DNA of 64,000 bases from Komagataeibacter rhaeticus (GTDB lineage: Bacteria; Pseudomonadota; Alphaproteobacteria; Acetobacterales; Acetobacteraceae): the NCBI RefSeq assembly GCF_003207855.1, contig NZ_NKTZ01000009.1, positions 39,785 through 103,784 on the forward strand. The letters run 5' to 3'. The translations under genes were made by a program, and so were the position numbers. This document shows, one piece after another, positions 46,276 through 54,017 of this stretch (position 1 is the stretch's first letter; each line of letters begins with the position of its first letter). Under the pieces are notes generated by a model. It was not told where the DNA came from and did not search any database. It saw nothing but the letters and a program-made list of their open reading frames with translations.

Positions 46276-47202
46276 ATGTCTTTTGTACTGAAACTGGACC
46301 AGAAGCGCGAACGACACTGGAAGGACGTGTTCCACCGGCTGATGCCGGACATGCCATTCCACTTCTATCCCGATTATGGCGACCCGGCCGATGTCGAGTA
46401 CATAGCCATGTGGCGCCCGGAACCCGACCTGTTCACGCGGTTCCCCAATCTCAGGCTGGTCTTCTCCCTTGGTGCCGGGGTGGACCAGTTCGATCTGTCA
46501 ACCTTCCCCGACCATGTGGGGCTGGTGAAGATGATCGAACCGTCGCTGACCGCAGGCATGGTGGAATATGTGACGGCCTTCGTGCTGGCCACCCATCGTG
46601 ACCTGCCCCTCTACCGCACCCAGCAGATGCAGCATCTGTGGAAGCCCCATACCGAACGGCGGGCCGACAGGACCAGTGTCGGGATCATGGGCATGGGCAC
46701 GCTGGGCATTCCCTGCGCGGCGGCCATCCGCGCGCTGGGGTTCAACGTGCGCGGGTGGAACAGAAGCCACAGGGACGTGGACGGGGTCTCGATGTTCGTC
46801 GGTAACGAACAGCTTGATGCCTTCCTGGCCGAAACCGATATCCTGATATCGCTCCTGCCGCTTACCCCGCAGACACGCGGGCTGTTCAACAATGCGCTTT
46901 TTGCCAGGTTGCCCGCAGGTGCCAGCGTGATCAATGCCGGCCGTGGGCCACAGGTCGTAACGGATGACCTGCTGGCCGCGCTGGATAGCGGGCACCTGCG
47001 CTGGGCCGTGCTGGACGTGACCGACCCCGAGCCCCTGCCGGCCGATTCCCGGCTGTGGGATCACCCCGGCGTCATCATCACACCGCATATCGCCAGCAAC
47101 ACCCATCCTGAAAGCGGTGCGGAAAGCGTTATCAACACGATCCGCAATTTTCAGGCAGGCAGGACACCCGAAGGTCTGGTCGACCGCCAGAAACGCTACT
47201 GA
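46276..47202 (+). CDS. D-2-hydroxyacid dehydrogenase, glyoxylate/hydroxypyruvate reductase A-like
   Basis: A 308-residue NAD(P)-dependent reductase. The Rossmann motif is SVGIMGMGTLGIPCAAAIRALG. The catalytic set is in INAGRGPQVV (Arg), TDPEPLP (Glu) and ITPHIASNT (His). The N-terminal half has LVFSLGAGVDQFDLSTFP and MVEYVTAFVLATHRDLPLY, matching GhrA rather than GhrB. It would reduce glyoxylate or hydroxypyruvate. Its place directly after the LLM monooxygenase fits removal of a 2-oxoacid released by C-N cleavage, as glyoxylate is released from nitrilotriacetate. The start has AAAGG 5 nt upstream. Confidence 0.9.
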   Translation: MSFVLKLDQKRERHWKDVFHRLMPDMPFHFYPDYGDPADVEYIAMWRPEPDLFTRFPNLRLVFSLGAGVDQFDLSTFPDHVGLVKMIEPSLTAGMVEYVTAFVLATHRDLPLYRTQQMQHLWKPHTERRADRTSVGIMGMGTLGIPCAAAIRALGFNVRGWNRSHRDVDGVSMFVGNEQLDAFLAETDILISLLPLTPQTRGLFNNALFARLPAGASVINAGRGPQVVTDDLLAALDSGHLRWAVLDVTDPEPLPADSRLWDHPGVIITPHIASNTHPESGAESVINTIRNFQAGRTPEGLVDRQKRY

Positions 47203-47353
47203 ACCCACAGCCATCCGCCCCGCCCGCCCGTTTATGCAGACGAAAGGCGGGGCGGCGTGCTGTCCACCGCCCACCGGCGGGCGGATACGCCGCGGAAAGG
47301 GCCGGGGCGCGCAGCGGCGGGCCGCTTCAGCCCGCCCGCCCGGTCATGGCCGG

Positions 47354-47782
47354 TCAGTCCTTGACCGCAATGACATCCACTTCCACCAGCCATTCAGGCC
47401 GTGCAAGCGCAACCACCACAAGCCCGGTAAACACGGGAAACACGCCGCGGAAGTGGCGCCCCAGAGTACGGTAGACATCCTGCCGGTAGCGGATATCGGT
47501 CAGATAGACCGTGACCTTGCAGATATGCCGCATCTCGGCACCGGCTTCCTTGAGCAGCAGGGCAATGTTTTCCGCCACTTTTTCCGTCTGGCCCACCGGG
47601 TCGCCCACGGCCACGTTCTCACGCGTGTCGAGATCCTGCGGCACCTGGCCACGCAGGTACACGGTGTTCCCCGCCACGACGGCCTGGCACAGATCATTAT
47701 CCAGATTCTGTTCGGGATAGGTATCCTTGGTGTTGAAGGGACGGATACGGCGATGGGTTACCGTGGGGGGAAGCTCTGTCAT
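47354..47782 (-). CDS. RidA/YjgF/YER057c/UK114-family protein
   Basis: A 142-residue RidA-family protein, slightly longer than the canonical 128. It has the substrate-pocket segments VVAGNTVYLRGQVPQD, EKVAENIALLLKEAGAEMRHICKVTVYLTDIRYR, and FTGLVVVALARPEWLVEVDVIA, with the conserved Arg in VALAR. RidA proteins hydrolyse reactive enamine/imine intermediates; RutC in the pyrimidine pathway is a relative. An ATG at 47782 is preferred over the GTG at 47785. It stands alone between two plus-strand genes of the island. Confidence 0.92.
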   Translation of the reverse strand: MTELPPTVTHRRIRPFNTKDTYPEQNLDNDLCQAVVAGNTVYLRGQVPQDLDTRENVAVGDPVGQTEKVAENIALLLKEAGAEMRHICKVTVYLTDIRYRQDVYRTLGRHFRGVFPVFTGLVVVALARPEWLVEVDVIAVKD

Positions 47783-47862
47783 CACATGCTCGCTCTTCAG
47801 GGAATGGACTTCCGAGTTAGTACAGGTTTTCCATTTCCATCAATAAGTAAAAACATAATTTG

Positions 47863-47879
47863 GAATTATGAAATAATTC
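47863..47879. promoter_or_regulatory. Dyad GAATTAT-GAA-ATAATTC in the RidA/nucleoside hydrolase promoter region
   Basis: A perfect 7-bp inverted repeat with a 3-nt centre, 80 bp upstream of the RidA gene and about 180 bp upstream of the nucleoside hydrolase gene. An almost identical dyad occurs at 49961-49977 upstream of two other divergent island genes. The best candidate binder is the island's LysR regulator. Confidence 0.5.
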
Positions 47880-48057
47880 ATGCACGGCTTCATGATCAAT
47901 GATACAGGACATATGTATTTTCCCGCGCCCATACGGCACATGACCGAAGCCGATGATCAGGACCGCACCAGCCGGTGCATAGGATGTGACTTCCCGTAGA
48001 TGGTCATTGCCGCCCAATCGGAAATGCAGCCCCCGATATCGCAACCGGAAGCAGGAC

Positions 48058-49005
48058 ATGACAACACAACCGCGCAAGATCATTGTGGACTGTGACCCCG
48101 GTGTTGATGACGCCCTGGCCCTGATGCTGGCCACCACCGCGCCCGATGCCGTACAGATTCTGGGCATTACCACGGTTGCCGGTAACGTTCCGCTTGAAAA
48201 AACGACACGTAATGCGCAGTGGGTCATGCAGATGCTGGGCAGGCCCGATATTCCCGTTCATGCCGGCTGTTCACGTCCCATCATGCACCGGACCGGCCGG
48301 ACCGCGAGCGTTCACGGAACGGACGGGCTGGGCAGCATCCAGCCGGAAGACGTGGCGCCGGCTGCCCCCGATGTCCATGCCGTTGATTTCCTGATCGAAA
48401 CCGTCCGCCGCCATCCGGGTGCGATCACATTGTGCTGCCTGGGACCAATGACCAATATCGCCCTGGCCATGCTCAAGGCACCCGACATGGCGCAACAGCT
48501 TGAACAGATCGTGTTCATGGGTGGCGCGGCCTGTGTGCCCGGCAACATCACGCCAGCTGCCGAGTTCAACTTTCATGTCGATCCGCATGCGGCGCATGTT
48601 GTCCTGTCAACCGGCCGAAACCTGACGATGTTCGGACTGGATGTGACCCGGCGGATGACCGTGCCGGCCGGGCGCATGGAGGCGATGCGGCGCCACGCCA
48701 CCGACCCGGCGCGCATGATGGTGCGGATGCTGGACGATTATGCCCACGGCGACCCGGCGCTGCATGACCCCTGTGTCATTGCCCATCTGCTGCGGCCCGA
48801 CCTGTTCAGCGGCGTTGCGGGCCATGTCCAGGTGGACTGCACATCCGCGCTGGATTACGGGCGTAGCGTGGCCGCCCTATCGGAACGGCACCGTGACGGC
48901 CGTGACCCCAACTGCCGGATCATGATGCAGGGAGACCGCGACGGACTGGTCGACCTGCTGGCACACGCCCTGACCCGGCTGGCGGGCGGGAACACGGGCC
49001 ACTGA
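48058..49005 (+). CDS. Nucleoside hydrolase (IUNH family)
   Basis: A 315-residue nucleoside hydrolase. It has the Ca2+-binding signature KIIVDCDPGVDDALALMLA, the TTVAGNVPLEKTTRNA segment, VFMGGAACVPGNITPAAEFNFHVDPHAAHVVL, and the catalytic His-Asp in DPALHDPCVIAHLL. It cleaves the N-glycosidic bond of ribonucleosides to ribose and base. GGAAG 6 nt upstream supports the start at 48058. In this island it may release an N-heterocycle from an N-riboside, which the monooxygenases then open. Confidence 0.93.
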   Translation: MTTQPRKIIVDCDPGVDDALALMLATTAPDAVQILGITTVAGNVPLEKTTRNAQWVMQMLGRPDIPVHAGCSRPIMHRTGRTASVHGTDGLGSIQPEDVAPAAPDVHAVDFLIETVRRHPGAITLCCLGPMTNIALAMLKAPDMAQQLEQIVFMGGAACVPGNITPAAEFNFHVDPHAAHVVLSTGRNLTMFGLDVTRRMTVPAGRMEAMRRHATDPARMMVRMLDDYAHGDPALHDPCVIAHLLRPDLFSGVAGHVQVDCTSALDYGRSVAALSERHRDGRDPNCRIMMQGDRDGLVDLLAHALTRLAGGNTGH

Positions 49006-49020
49006 CAGAAGTTGGAAATT

Positions 49021-49065
49021 CTCCCGGGTGTCGCCTTTTCCAATAAAGGCGACGTTCCCAGGGAG
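49021..49065. terminator. Nested hairpin terminator, cassette 1
   Basis: Inner stem GTCGCCTTT (49030-49038) / AAAGGCGAC (49045-49053) with a 6-nt loop, extended by an outer CTCCC (49021-49025) / GGGAG (49061-49065). It separates the convergent nucleoside hydrolase and aldolase genes and probably stops both. Its core is nearly the same as the hairpin at 53945-53970. Confidence 0.6.
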
Positions 49066-49075
49066 TCCTATCGCG

Positions 49076-49804
49076 TCAGTCGCGGTAATCCGGCTCTTCC
49101 TTATCCAGGATCAGTTTCATTTCCTCAAAGTGCCGGATTGAAAAATCCGTAATGCCCTCCCAGTCGCGGGCTGTCTTTTCCGCCACATCGTCGGACAGGA
49201 CGGACAGCCTGCGCCCGGTGGCGCAGGCTGTCACGAAGATCTGGCAGGCACGTTCCAGCGTGTACATGTCATCAAACGCCTCCCCCACCGTGGGGGCCAC
49301 GACCATGACACCATGATTGCCCATCATGAGGCGGGACCTGTCACCCATCACCGTGACAAGGCGCGCGCCCTCGGCATCACTGTCGGCCATGCCGCCGTAC
49401 ATCCCGTCAATGGCAACACGGCGAAAGTAGCGTGCCGTATTCTGCTCGATGGGGAGGATTGTCGGGTCCTCGAACGTGGAAACCGTCGTGGCGTATATGG
49501 GGTGCAGATGCATGGCCACGCGGGCCCTGGGATTAAGGGTGTGCAGCTGGCCGTGGATAGCCCATGCCGTGGGGTCCAGGTCATAGGTTGCCGCGTCACC
49601 CGGCCTGCTGGTATCGACCAGGATCAGGTCGCTGGCGCGGATGCGCGAGAAGTGCCGCCATTTGGGGTTGATGAGAAAACGGCTGCCATCTTCGGACACG
49701 GCGGCGCTGAAATGGTTGGCAACCGCTTCATGAAAACCCAGCCGTGCGGCCATGCGGAAAGACGCAGCCAGGTCCACCCGCATCGCATGTTCATGGTTAT
49801 CCAT
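49076..49804 (-). CDS. Class II aldolase/adducin-family protein
   Basis: A 242-residue class II aldolase-like protein. The metal-binding region is MHLHPIYATTVS, and a later MGNHGVMVVAPTVGEAFDDMYTLERACQI matches the family, as does the start VDLAASFRMAARLGFHEAVANHFSA. Such enzymes cleave or decarboxylate hydroxy- or oxo-acids using Zn2+ or similar. The start at 49804 gives the family's usual N-terminus; an ATG at 49849 is in frame. It is divergent from the flavin reductase, with a shared dyad between them. Confidence 0.88.
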   Translation of the reverse strand: MDNHEHAMRVDLAASFRMAARLGFHEAVANHFSAAVSEDGSRFLINPKWRHFSRIRASDLILVDTSRPGDAATYDLDPTAWAIHGQLHTLNPRARVAMHLHPIYATTVSTFEDPTILPIEQNTARYFRRVAIDGMYGGMADSDAEGARLVTVMGDRSRLMMGNHGVMVVAPTVGEAFDDMYTLERACQIFVTACATGRRLSVLSDDVAEKTARDWEGITDFSIRHFEEMKLILDKEEPDYRD

Positions 49805-49960
49805 TGGTTCATATCTCCACGATGTGGGGCAAGCAGAACAATTTTCCATTTCAGGATAGGCTTATCATTGCTTTCAGGTAAAGATAGTTTTTTCCTTATC
49901 CTTATATAGTCTTTATCATTTTAAAATAAAAAATGGATTGAAACGGAAAAAGTTAAGCAT

Positions 49961-49977
49961 GAATTATGCAATAATTA
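49961..49977. promoter_or_regulatory. Dyad GAATTAT-GCA-ATAATTA in the aldolase/flavin reductase promoter region
   Basis: Differs from the 47863 dyad at one arm position and in the 3-nt centre. The overlapping GCAT-GAATT-ATGC (49958-49970) adds a second symmetry. It lies about 75 bp before the flavin reductase start and 155 bp before the aldolase start, in a strongly AT-rich 246-bp gap. Confidence 0.5.
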
Positions 49978-50050
49978 TTTGCACTTTACTGTCCGGATGG
50001 GATGAAGTCACCCCATACTGCAACACTGCCGGAAAACAGGGAAAAACAGC

Positions 50051-50575
50051 ATGAACCCGCTTGCGCCAGAACTGGAAACACCCGGACTGGAAACACCTGA
50101 ACAGTTCGTTGCCGCCATGGCCCATGCCGCCACCGGCGTTTCCGTTGTCGCAACGTGGGGGCCAGCAGGCCGCATCGCCCGTACCGTAAGCGCCTTTGCC
50201 TCCATCTCGGCGGAACCGCCAATTGTGATGGTCAGTGTAAAGGACACCTCTCCGCTAAGCCTGCATATCCAGAAGAACGGCGTGTTCAGCCTGAACATCC
50301 TGGCTGGCGACCAGCACCCCGTGGCCAACCTGTTCGGCCGTTCGTCCCCCCTCCCTGCCGGGCAGGTGTTCAGTCAGGCGGAATGGACCGATAACGGGTC
50401 CGGGCGGCATGTATGCCTAAAGGGAGCGGCAGCGGCCTTTTCATGCCGCGTCAGCCAGAGCCTGCTCATGGGCACGCACCGCCTGTTCTTCGGCTTGGTG
50501 GAGCAGGCCGCCGCAGGCACGGCGGAAGCCCTGATCTACCACGCCCGCGATTACGCCCGCCCCACCCGGTTTTGA
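50051..50575 (+). CDS. Flavin reductase (HpaC/NtaB-like), partner of the LLM monooxygenase
   Basis: A 174-residue flavin reductase-like FMN-binding protein. It starts TPEQFVAAMAHAATGVSVVATWGPAG, has the FMN segments RTVSAFASISAEPPIVMVSVKDTSPLSLHIQKNGVFSLNILAGDQ, and ends with GTHRLFFGLVEQ and LIYHARDY. Enzymes of this kind use NAD(P)H to make free FMNH2 for a separate monooxygenase, as RutF does for RutA or NtaB for NtaA. It is the only such gene in the island, so it should serve the LLM enzyme encoded 5 kb away. Confidence 0.92.
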   Translation: MNPLAPELETPGLETPEQFVAAMAHAATGVSVVATWGPAGRIARTVSAFASISAEPPIVMVSVKDTSPLSLHIQKNGVFSLNILAGDQHPVANLFGRSSPLPAGQVFSQAEWTDNGSGRHVCLKGAAAAFSCRVSQSLLMGTHRLFFGLVEQAAAGTAEALIYHARDYARPTRF

Positions 50576-50625
50576 CCCCCGGCCTGGCGTACGGGGAAGG
50601 CGGCATCCCTTCCCCGCGCCGGCAG

Positions 50626-51660
50626 TTACAGCCCCAGTGCCTTCAGCGTATCCGGGTCGACCGGAATGCCAAGGCGGGCACGTTTTTCGGCCTCGGCCCA
50701 TTCCCGGTCACCCGGTGCCATGACCGGACGCTTCGGGTCGACGGCCGGGGAGGCGCGCAACACCTCAAGATAACGGGTGATGGCGGCATCATAGCCTGTG
50801 CGCCCGACAAAGCGCGCCGGGTCGATGGCTATGAAGAAATGGCCGATATTGGCAGGCTCCCGCCGCTGCCTGGCCTGTGCATCGGGCAGGATGTCGGGAT
50901 CGAGCGTGGCGCCGGGCAGGATGGCGGACAGGATGGTCACGACACCGGCCAGCGCCGCCCCCTTGAAGCCGAATTCCGGGCCGCCCAGCGGCTGGAGAAA
51001 ACTGGCCCTTGCCGGGTCGGTCGTGGGATGGCCCTGCGCATCGACCGCCGTCCCCTCGGGCAGGGACAGGCCAAGGGAGCGGTAAAGCTGCACCCGGTTG
51101 AAGGGAATGGAGGACGTGGCCATGTCCAGCAGCCACGGCCTGCTGTCCGGCACCGGGGCCGCCATGGCAATGGGGTTCGTGCCATGGAAGGCGATCCCCC
51201 CCCCGAACAGGCTGACCAGCGAAAGGGAATTGGTCGTGACAAGACCGATCATGCCCCTGTGCGCGGCTTCCACGGCATAAGCGCCCGCCGCGCCAAAATG
51301 CGTTGAATGCACGACGCCCACGGCCCCGATGCCACAGGTGGCCGCCATGTCCACCGCTTCATCCATGGCCTGGTAGGAGGCGCCATGCGCCAGTCCGTCA
51401 TCCCCGTCCAGCACGCCAGCCGCGGGTCCGGTGCGGCGCATGACCCGCGTGGGGCGGGCGTTCATCACGCCCGCCTGCAACAGGTCCGCATAATACCGGC
51501 ACAGCCGCACGCCATGGCTGTCCACCCCGATGCGCGATGCATGCAGCAGCGCCCGCGTGGTCTGTTCGGCATCTTCCGCGCGGGCACCGGCTCCGGTCAG
51601 GAAGCGCTGGACCTCCGCGCGCAAGACAGCTTCGGGAATATGTTTGACGTCAGTTGACAC
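50626..51660 (-). CDS. Ldh-family (malate/L-lactate/ureidoglycolate type) dehydrogenase
   Basis: A 344-residue oxidoreductase of the Ldh_2/YlbC family. It has the catalytic His region LLHASRIGVDSHGVRLCRYY, the nucleotide-binding GAVGVVHSTHFGAAGAYAVEAA, VTTNSLSLVSLFGG and HGTNPIAMAAPVPDSRPWLLDMATS, and the C-terminal EFGFKGAALAGVVTILSAILPGA. The GTG start at 51660 has AAGGA 8 nt upstream. Family substrates include malate, lactate, ureidoglycolate and delta1-piperideine-2-carboxylate, so it could act on a product of the island's ring-opening or C-N cleavage. It converges on the flavin reductase gene. Confidence 0.9.
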   Translation of the reverse strand: MSTDVKHIPEAVLRAEVQRFLTGAGARAEDAEQTTRALLHASRIGVDSHGVRLCRYYADLLQAGVMNARPTRVMRRTGPAAGVLDGDDGLAHGASYQAMDEAVDMAATCGIGAVGVVHSTHFGAAGAYAVEAAHRGMIGLVTTNSLSLVSLFGGGIAFHGTNPIAMAAPVPDSRPWLLDMATSSIPFNRVQLYRSLGLSLPEGTAVDAQGHPTTDPARASFLQPLGGPEFGFKGAALAGVVTILSAILPGATLDPDILPDAQARQRREPANIGHFFIAIDPARFVGRTGYDAAITRYLEVLRASPAVDPKRPVMAPGDREWAEAEKRARLGIPVDPDTLKALGL

Positions 51661-52018
51661 TTACCGATCCTTTGTCATCCGAAATGAACCAGAAACCGTT
51701 CTTCCCACACGGCCGCAGCGATATGGGCCGCCCCTGCGGGTCCATGGCTGGAAAAAAGTATAGAACCCACCATACCGGCAGTACAGCCCGCCGGGTTACA
51801 GGTGGTGCGGGCCATGGCTGGCGGCTGTATGTTTGATTTAAACAGGTTGTCTTTTCAAGAACCAGTTTTCAGTACCGCAGCAGCTTCGTTATTATTCATA
51901 TACTGGATAGAAAAATAATATCCGCCAGGCGGACTCTCCCGATTGTCGATCAGGGACATATCCGGCCATGATGCAGCCTGCCGACTTGCCCATGTTGCCC
52001 ACGCGGAAAGGAAAGACC
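51661..52018. promoter_or_regulatory. AT-rich divergent region between the Ldh and M20 genes
   Basis: 358 bp with no gene-like frame. The M20-proximal part is AT-rich (51835-51925) and contains ATTATTC (51890-51896), similar to one arm of the island dyads, but no complete dyad. It should hold promoters for both genes. Confidence 0.35.
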
Positions 52019-53158
52019 ATGACGCCGACAGTCAGTACCCTGCGCGAGCTTGTCGCCTTTCCAAGCGTATGCGGGGAACCCAACGGCGCCATCATCGACT
52101 GGGTCGAAACGTTTCTTGCCCGCATCGGCGCACGCATCCGGCGCATTCCCGGCGACCGGCCCGATGCGTCCAGCCTGTTTGCCTCCATCGGCCCGGACGT
52201 GGCGGGCGGTATCGTGCTGTCCGCCCATGCCGACGTGGTGCCGGTAGCCGGACAGGACTGGACAGCGGACCCGTTTGTCCTGACCGAACGCGATGGCAGG
52301 CTGTACGGCCGGGGCTCCAGCGACATGAAGGGCTTCCTGGCCTGCATGCTCACCAGTGCCGCCAGGGCCGCCACGCGGCCACTGAAGCGCCCCCTGCATC
52401 TGGCCATTTCCTATGATGAGGAACTGGGCTGCCTGGGCGTGCACTCCCTGCTCCGGGCGCTGGACAGCGCCGGGACAGAGGTGGATGGCTGCATCATTGG
52501 CGAGCCGACCGAAATGCGGGTGGCCATTGCCCACAAGGGCAAGATCGCCTTCAGAATCATCTGCCGGGGTGAGGCCGCCCATTCCGCCAATCCCTTCCTG
52601 GGCAGGAACGCCATCCGCCTGGCGGCGGGCATGGTGGAAGCACTGGACCGGCTGCAGGAGCATATCCGCGCCACCGAAACCCATGACACCCGTTTCACCG
52701 TGCCCTTTTCCACCGTGCAGGCCGGCCTGATACAGGGCGGCTGCGCGCTGAACATCGTGCCGGACCTGTGCACGGTCACGGCTGAGATGCGGCTAGTCCC
52801 CACACAGGATGGGGCGGCGTACCTGGCCTGGCTGAAGGAAGCCACCGCCGGCGTGATCGGGACAGTGGGCGGCGGCACGATCACGCTGGAGGTCATGAAC
52901 GCCTATCCGGGGCTGAACAGCCCGCCCGGTACGGATATCTGCTCACTGGCGCTGCATGAAGCGGGGCAGAACAGCACCACCGTCATCGATTTCGGAACCG
53001 AGGCCGGCCTGTTCGAGGAAAAGCTGGGGGTTGCCTGCGTGGTCTGCGGCCCGGGATCGATCAACCGCGCCCACAAGGCGGATGAATACATCACACGCTC
53101 CGAACTCGACCGGTGCGACCTGTTCCTTGAAGGGGTCGTGGACAGGCTCTGCCAGTAA
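52019..53158 (+). CDS. M20-family metallohydrolase, acetylornithine deacetylase (ArgE)-like
   Basis: A 379-residue zinc amidohydrolase. The metal and catalytic motifs are all present: SAHADVVPVAG (His, Asp), YGRGSSDMKGFLA (bridging Asp), ISYDEELGCLG (general-base Glu-Glu) and IIGEPTEM. The dimerisation domain has VAHKGKIAFRIICRGEAAHSANP. AAGGA 7 nt upstream supports the start at 52019. It would remove an N-acyl or N-carbamoyl group from an amino acid. In this catabolic setting, acting on a pathway intermediate is more likely than arginine synthesis. The DUF1028 gene follows 74 bp later. Confidence 0.9.
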   Translation: MTPTVSTLRELVAFPSVCGEPNGAIIDWVETFLARIGARIRRIPGDRPDASSLFASIGPDVAGGIVLSAHADVVPVAGQDWTADPFVLTERDGRLYGRGSSDMKGFLACMLTSAARAATRPLKRPLHLAISYDEELGCLGVHSLLRALDSAGTEVDGCIIGEPTEMRVAIAHKGKIAFRIICRGEAAHSANPFLGRNAIRLAAGMVEALDRLQEHIRATETHDTRFTVPFSTVQAGLIQGGCALNIVPDLCTVTAEMRLVPTQDGAAYLAWLKEATAGVIGTVGGGTITLEVMNAYPGLNSPPGTDICSLALHEAGQNSTTVIDFGTEAGLFEEKLGVACVVCGPGSINRAHKADEYITRSELDRCDLFLEGVVDRLCQ

Positions 53159-53232
53159 CGCCCTGAACACTGCCCGGCCCGTCACGACGGGCCAAACACC
53201 CGCCCATCCTGCCATAAGGACCCGGACAGACA

Positions 53233-53910
53233 ATGACCTTTTCCATCATCGCCCGATGCGCCCGGACAGGGCAGTTCGGCATTGCCGTTTCATCTTCCTC
53301 CCCCGCCGTGGCCAGCCGCTGCGCCTTTGCACGGGCGGGCGTGGGCGTGGTGGCCACACAGAACATAACCGACCCCCGTCTGGGGCCACAGGGGCTGGAC
53401 CTCATGGCGCGGGGCGCCACCGCGACCCAGTGCCGCGACATCCTGGTGCAGAATGCCGCGTTTGCGCAGTTCCGCCAGCTGGCCATCCTTGATGCCCGGG
53501 GCGACACGGCCGTCTGGTCTGGCGCGCACACCCTGGGCTGCCATGCGGTTTCCACCCGGGCGAATGTCGCATCGGCCGGCAACCTGCTGGCGCAGGAAGG
53601 CGTGCCGGATGCCGTGACCCGTGCGTTTGATGAATCGGATGAAAGCCTGCCGCTGGGCGAACGCCTGCTTGTGGCCATGCGCGCCGGGCTTGCCGCCGGG
53701 GGCGAGGCCGGGCCGGTACGTTCGGCGGGCATGATCGTGGTGGCAGAGCAGGACTGGCCACTGGTTGACCTGCGCGTGGACTGGGACGAGGCCCCCATCG
53801 ACCGTCTGGCCGAACTGTGGACGGTATGGCAGCCCCAGATGGATGATTACGTGACCCGGTGCCTCAATCCCCTGTCCGCGCCATCCTACGGCGTGCCCGG
53901 AGATGAGTGA
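53233..53910 (+). CDS. DUF1028-family Ntn-hydrolase-like protein
   Basis: A 225-residue protein with the clear DUF1028 beginning MTFSIIARCARTGQFGIAVSSSSPAVASRCAFARAGVGVVATQNITDPRLGPQGLDLMARGATA. The C-terminal half has RSAGMIVVAEQDWPLVDLRVDWDEAPIDRL. The family has the Ntn-hydrolase fold and is often found beside peptidase, amidase and RidA genes, but to my knowledge has no firmly described reaction. It follows the M20 gene as an operon. A hairpin terminator lies 34 bp downstream. Confidence 0.9.
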   Translation: MTFSIIARCARTGQFGIAVSSSSPAVASRCAFARAGVGVVATQNITDPRLGPQGLDLMARGATATQCRDILVQNAAFAQFRQLAILDARGDTAVWSGAHTLGCHAVSTRANVASAGNLLAQEGVPDAVTRAFDESDESLPLGERLLVAMRAGLAAGGEAGPVRSAGMIVVAEQDWPLVDLRVDWDEAPIDRLAELWTVWQPQMDDYVTRCLNPLSAPSYGVPGDE

Positions 53911-53944
53911 GCCTTTGCCCGGACAATAAACGATTCAGGAAAAT

Positions 53945-53970
53945 ATCGCCTTTTTTAATAAAGGCGATAC
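53945..53970. terminator. Hairpin terminator, cassette 2
   Basis: Perfect 10-bp stem TATCGCCTTT (53945-53954) / AAAGGCGATA (53961-53970) with loop TTTAAT, followed by CTCTTTTTCTTT. It ends the M20-DUF1028 operon and faces the convergent symporter gene. It shares its core with the hairpin at 49030-49053. Confidence 0.75.
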
Positions 53971-54017
53971 CCGGCTCTTTTTCTTTATTGCCGGACAGGC
54001 CGGCCGGGCGGTACGAT

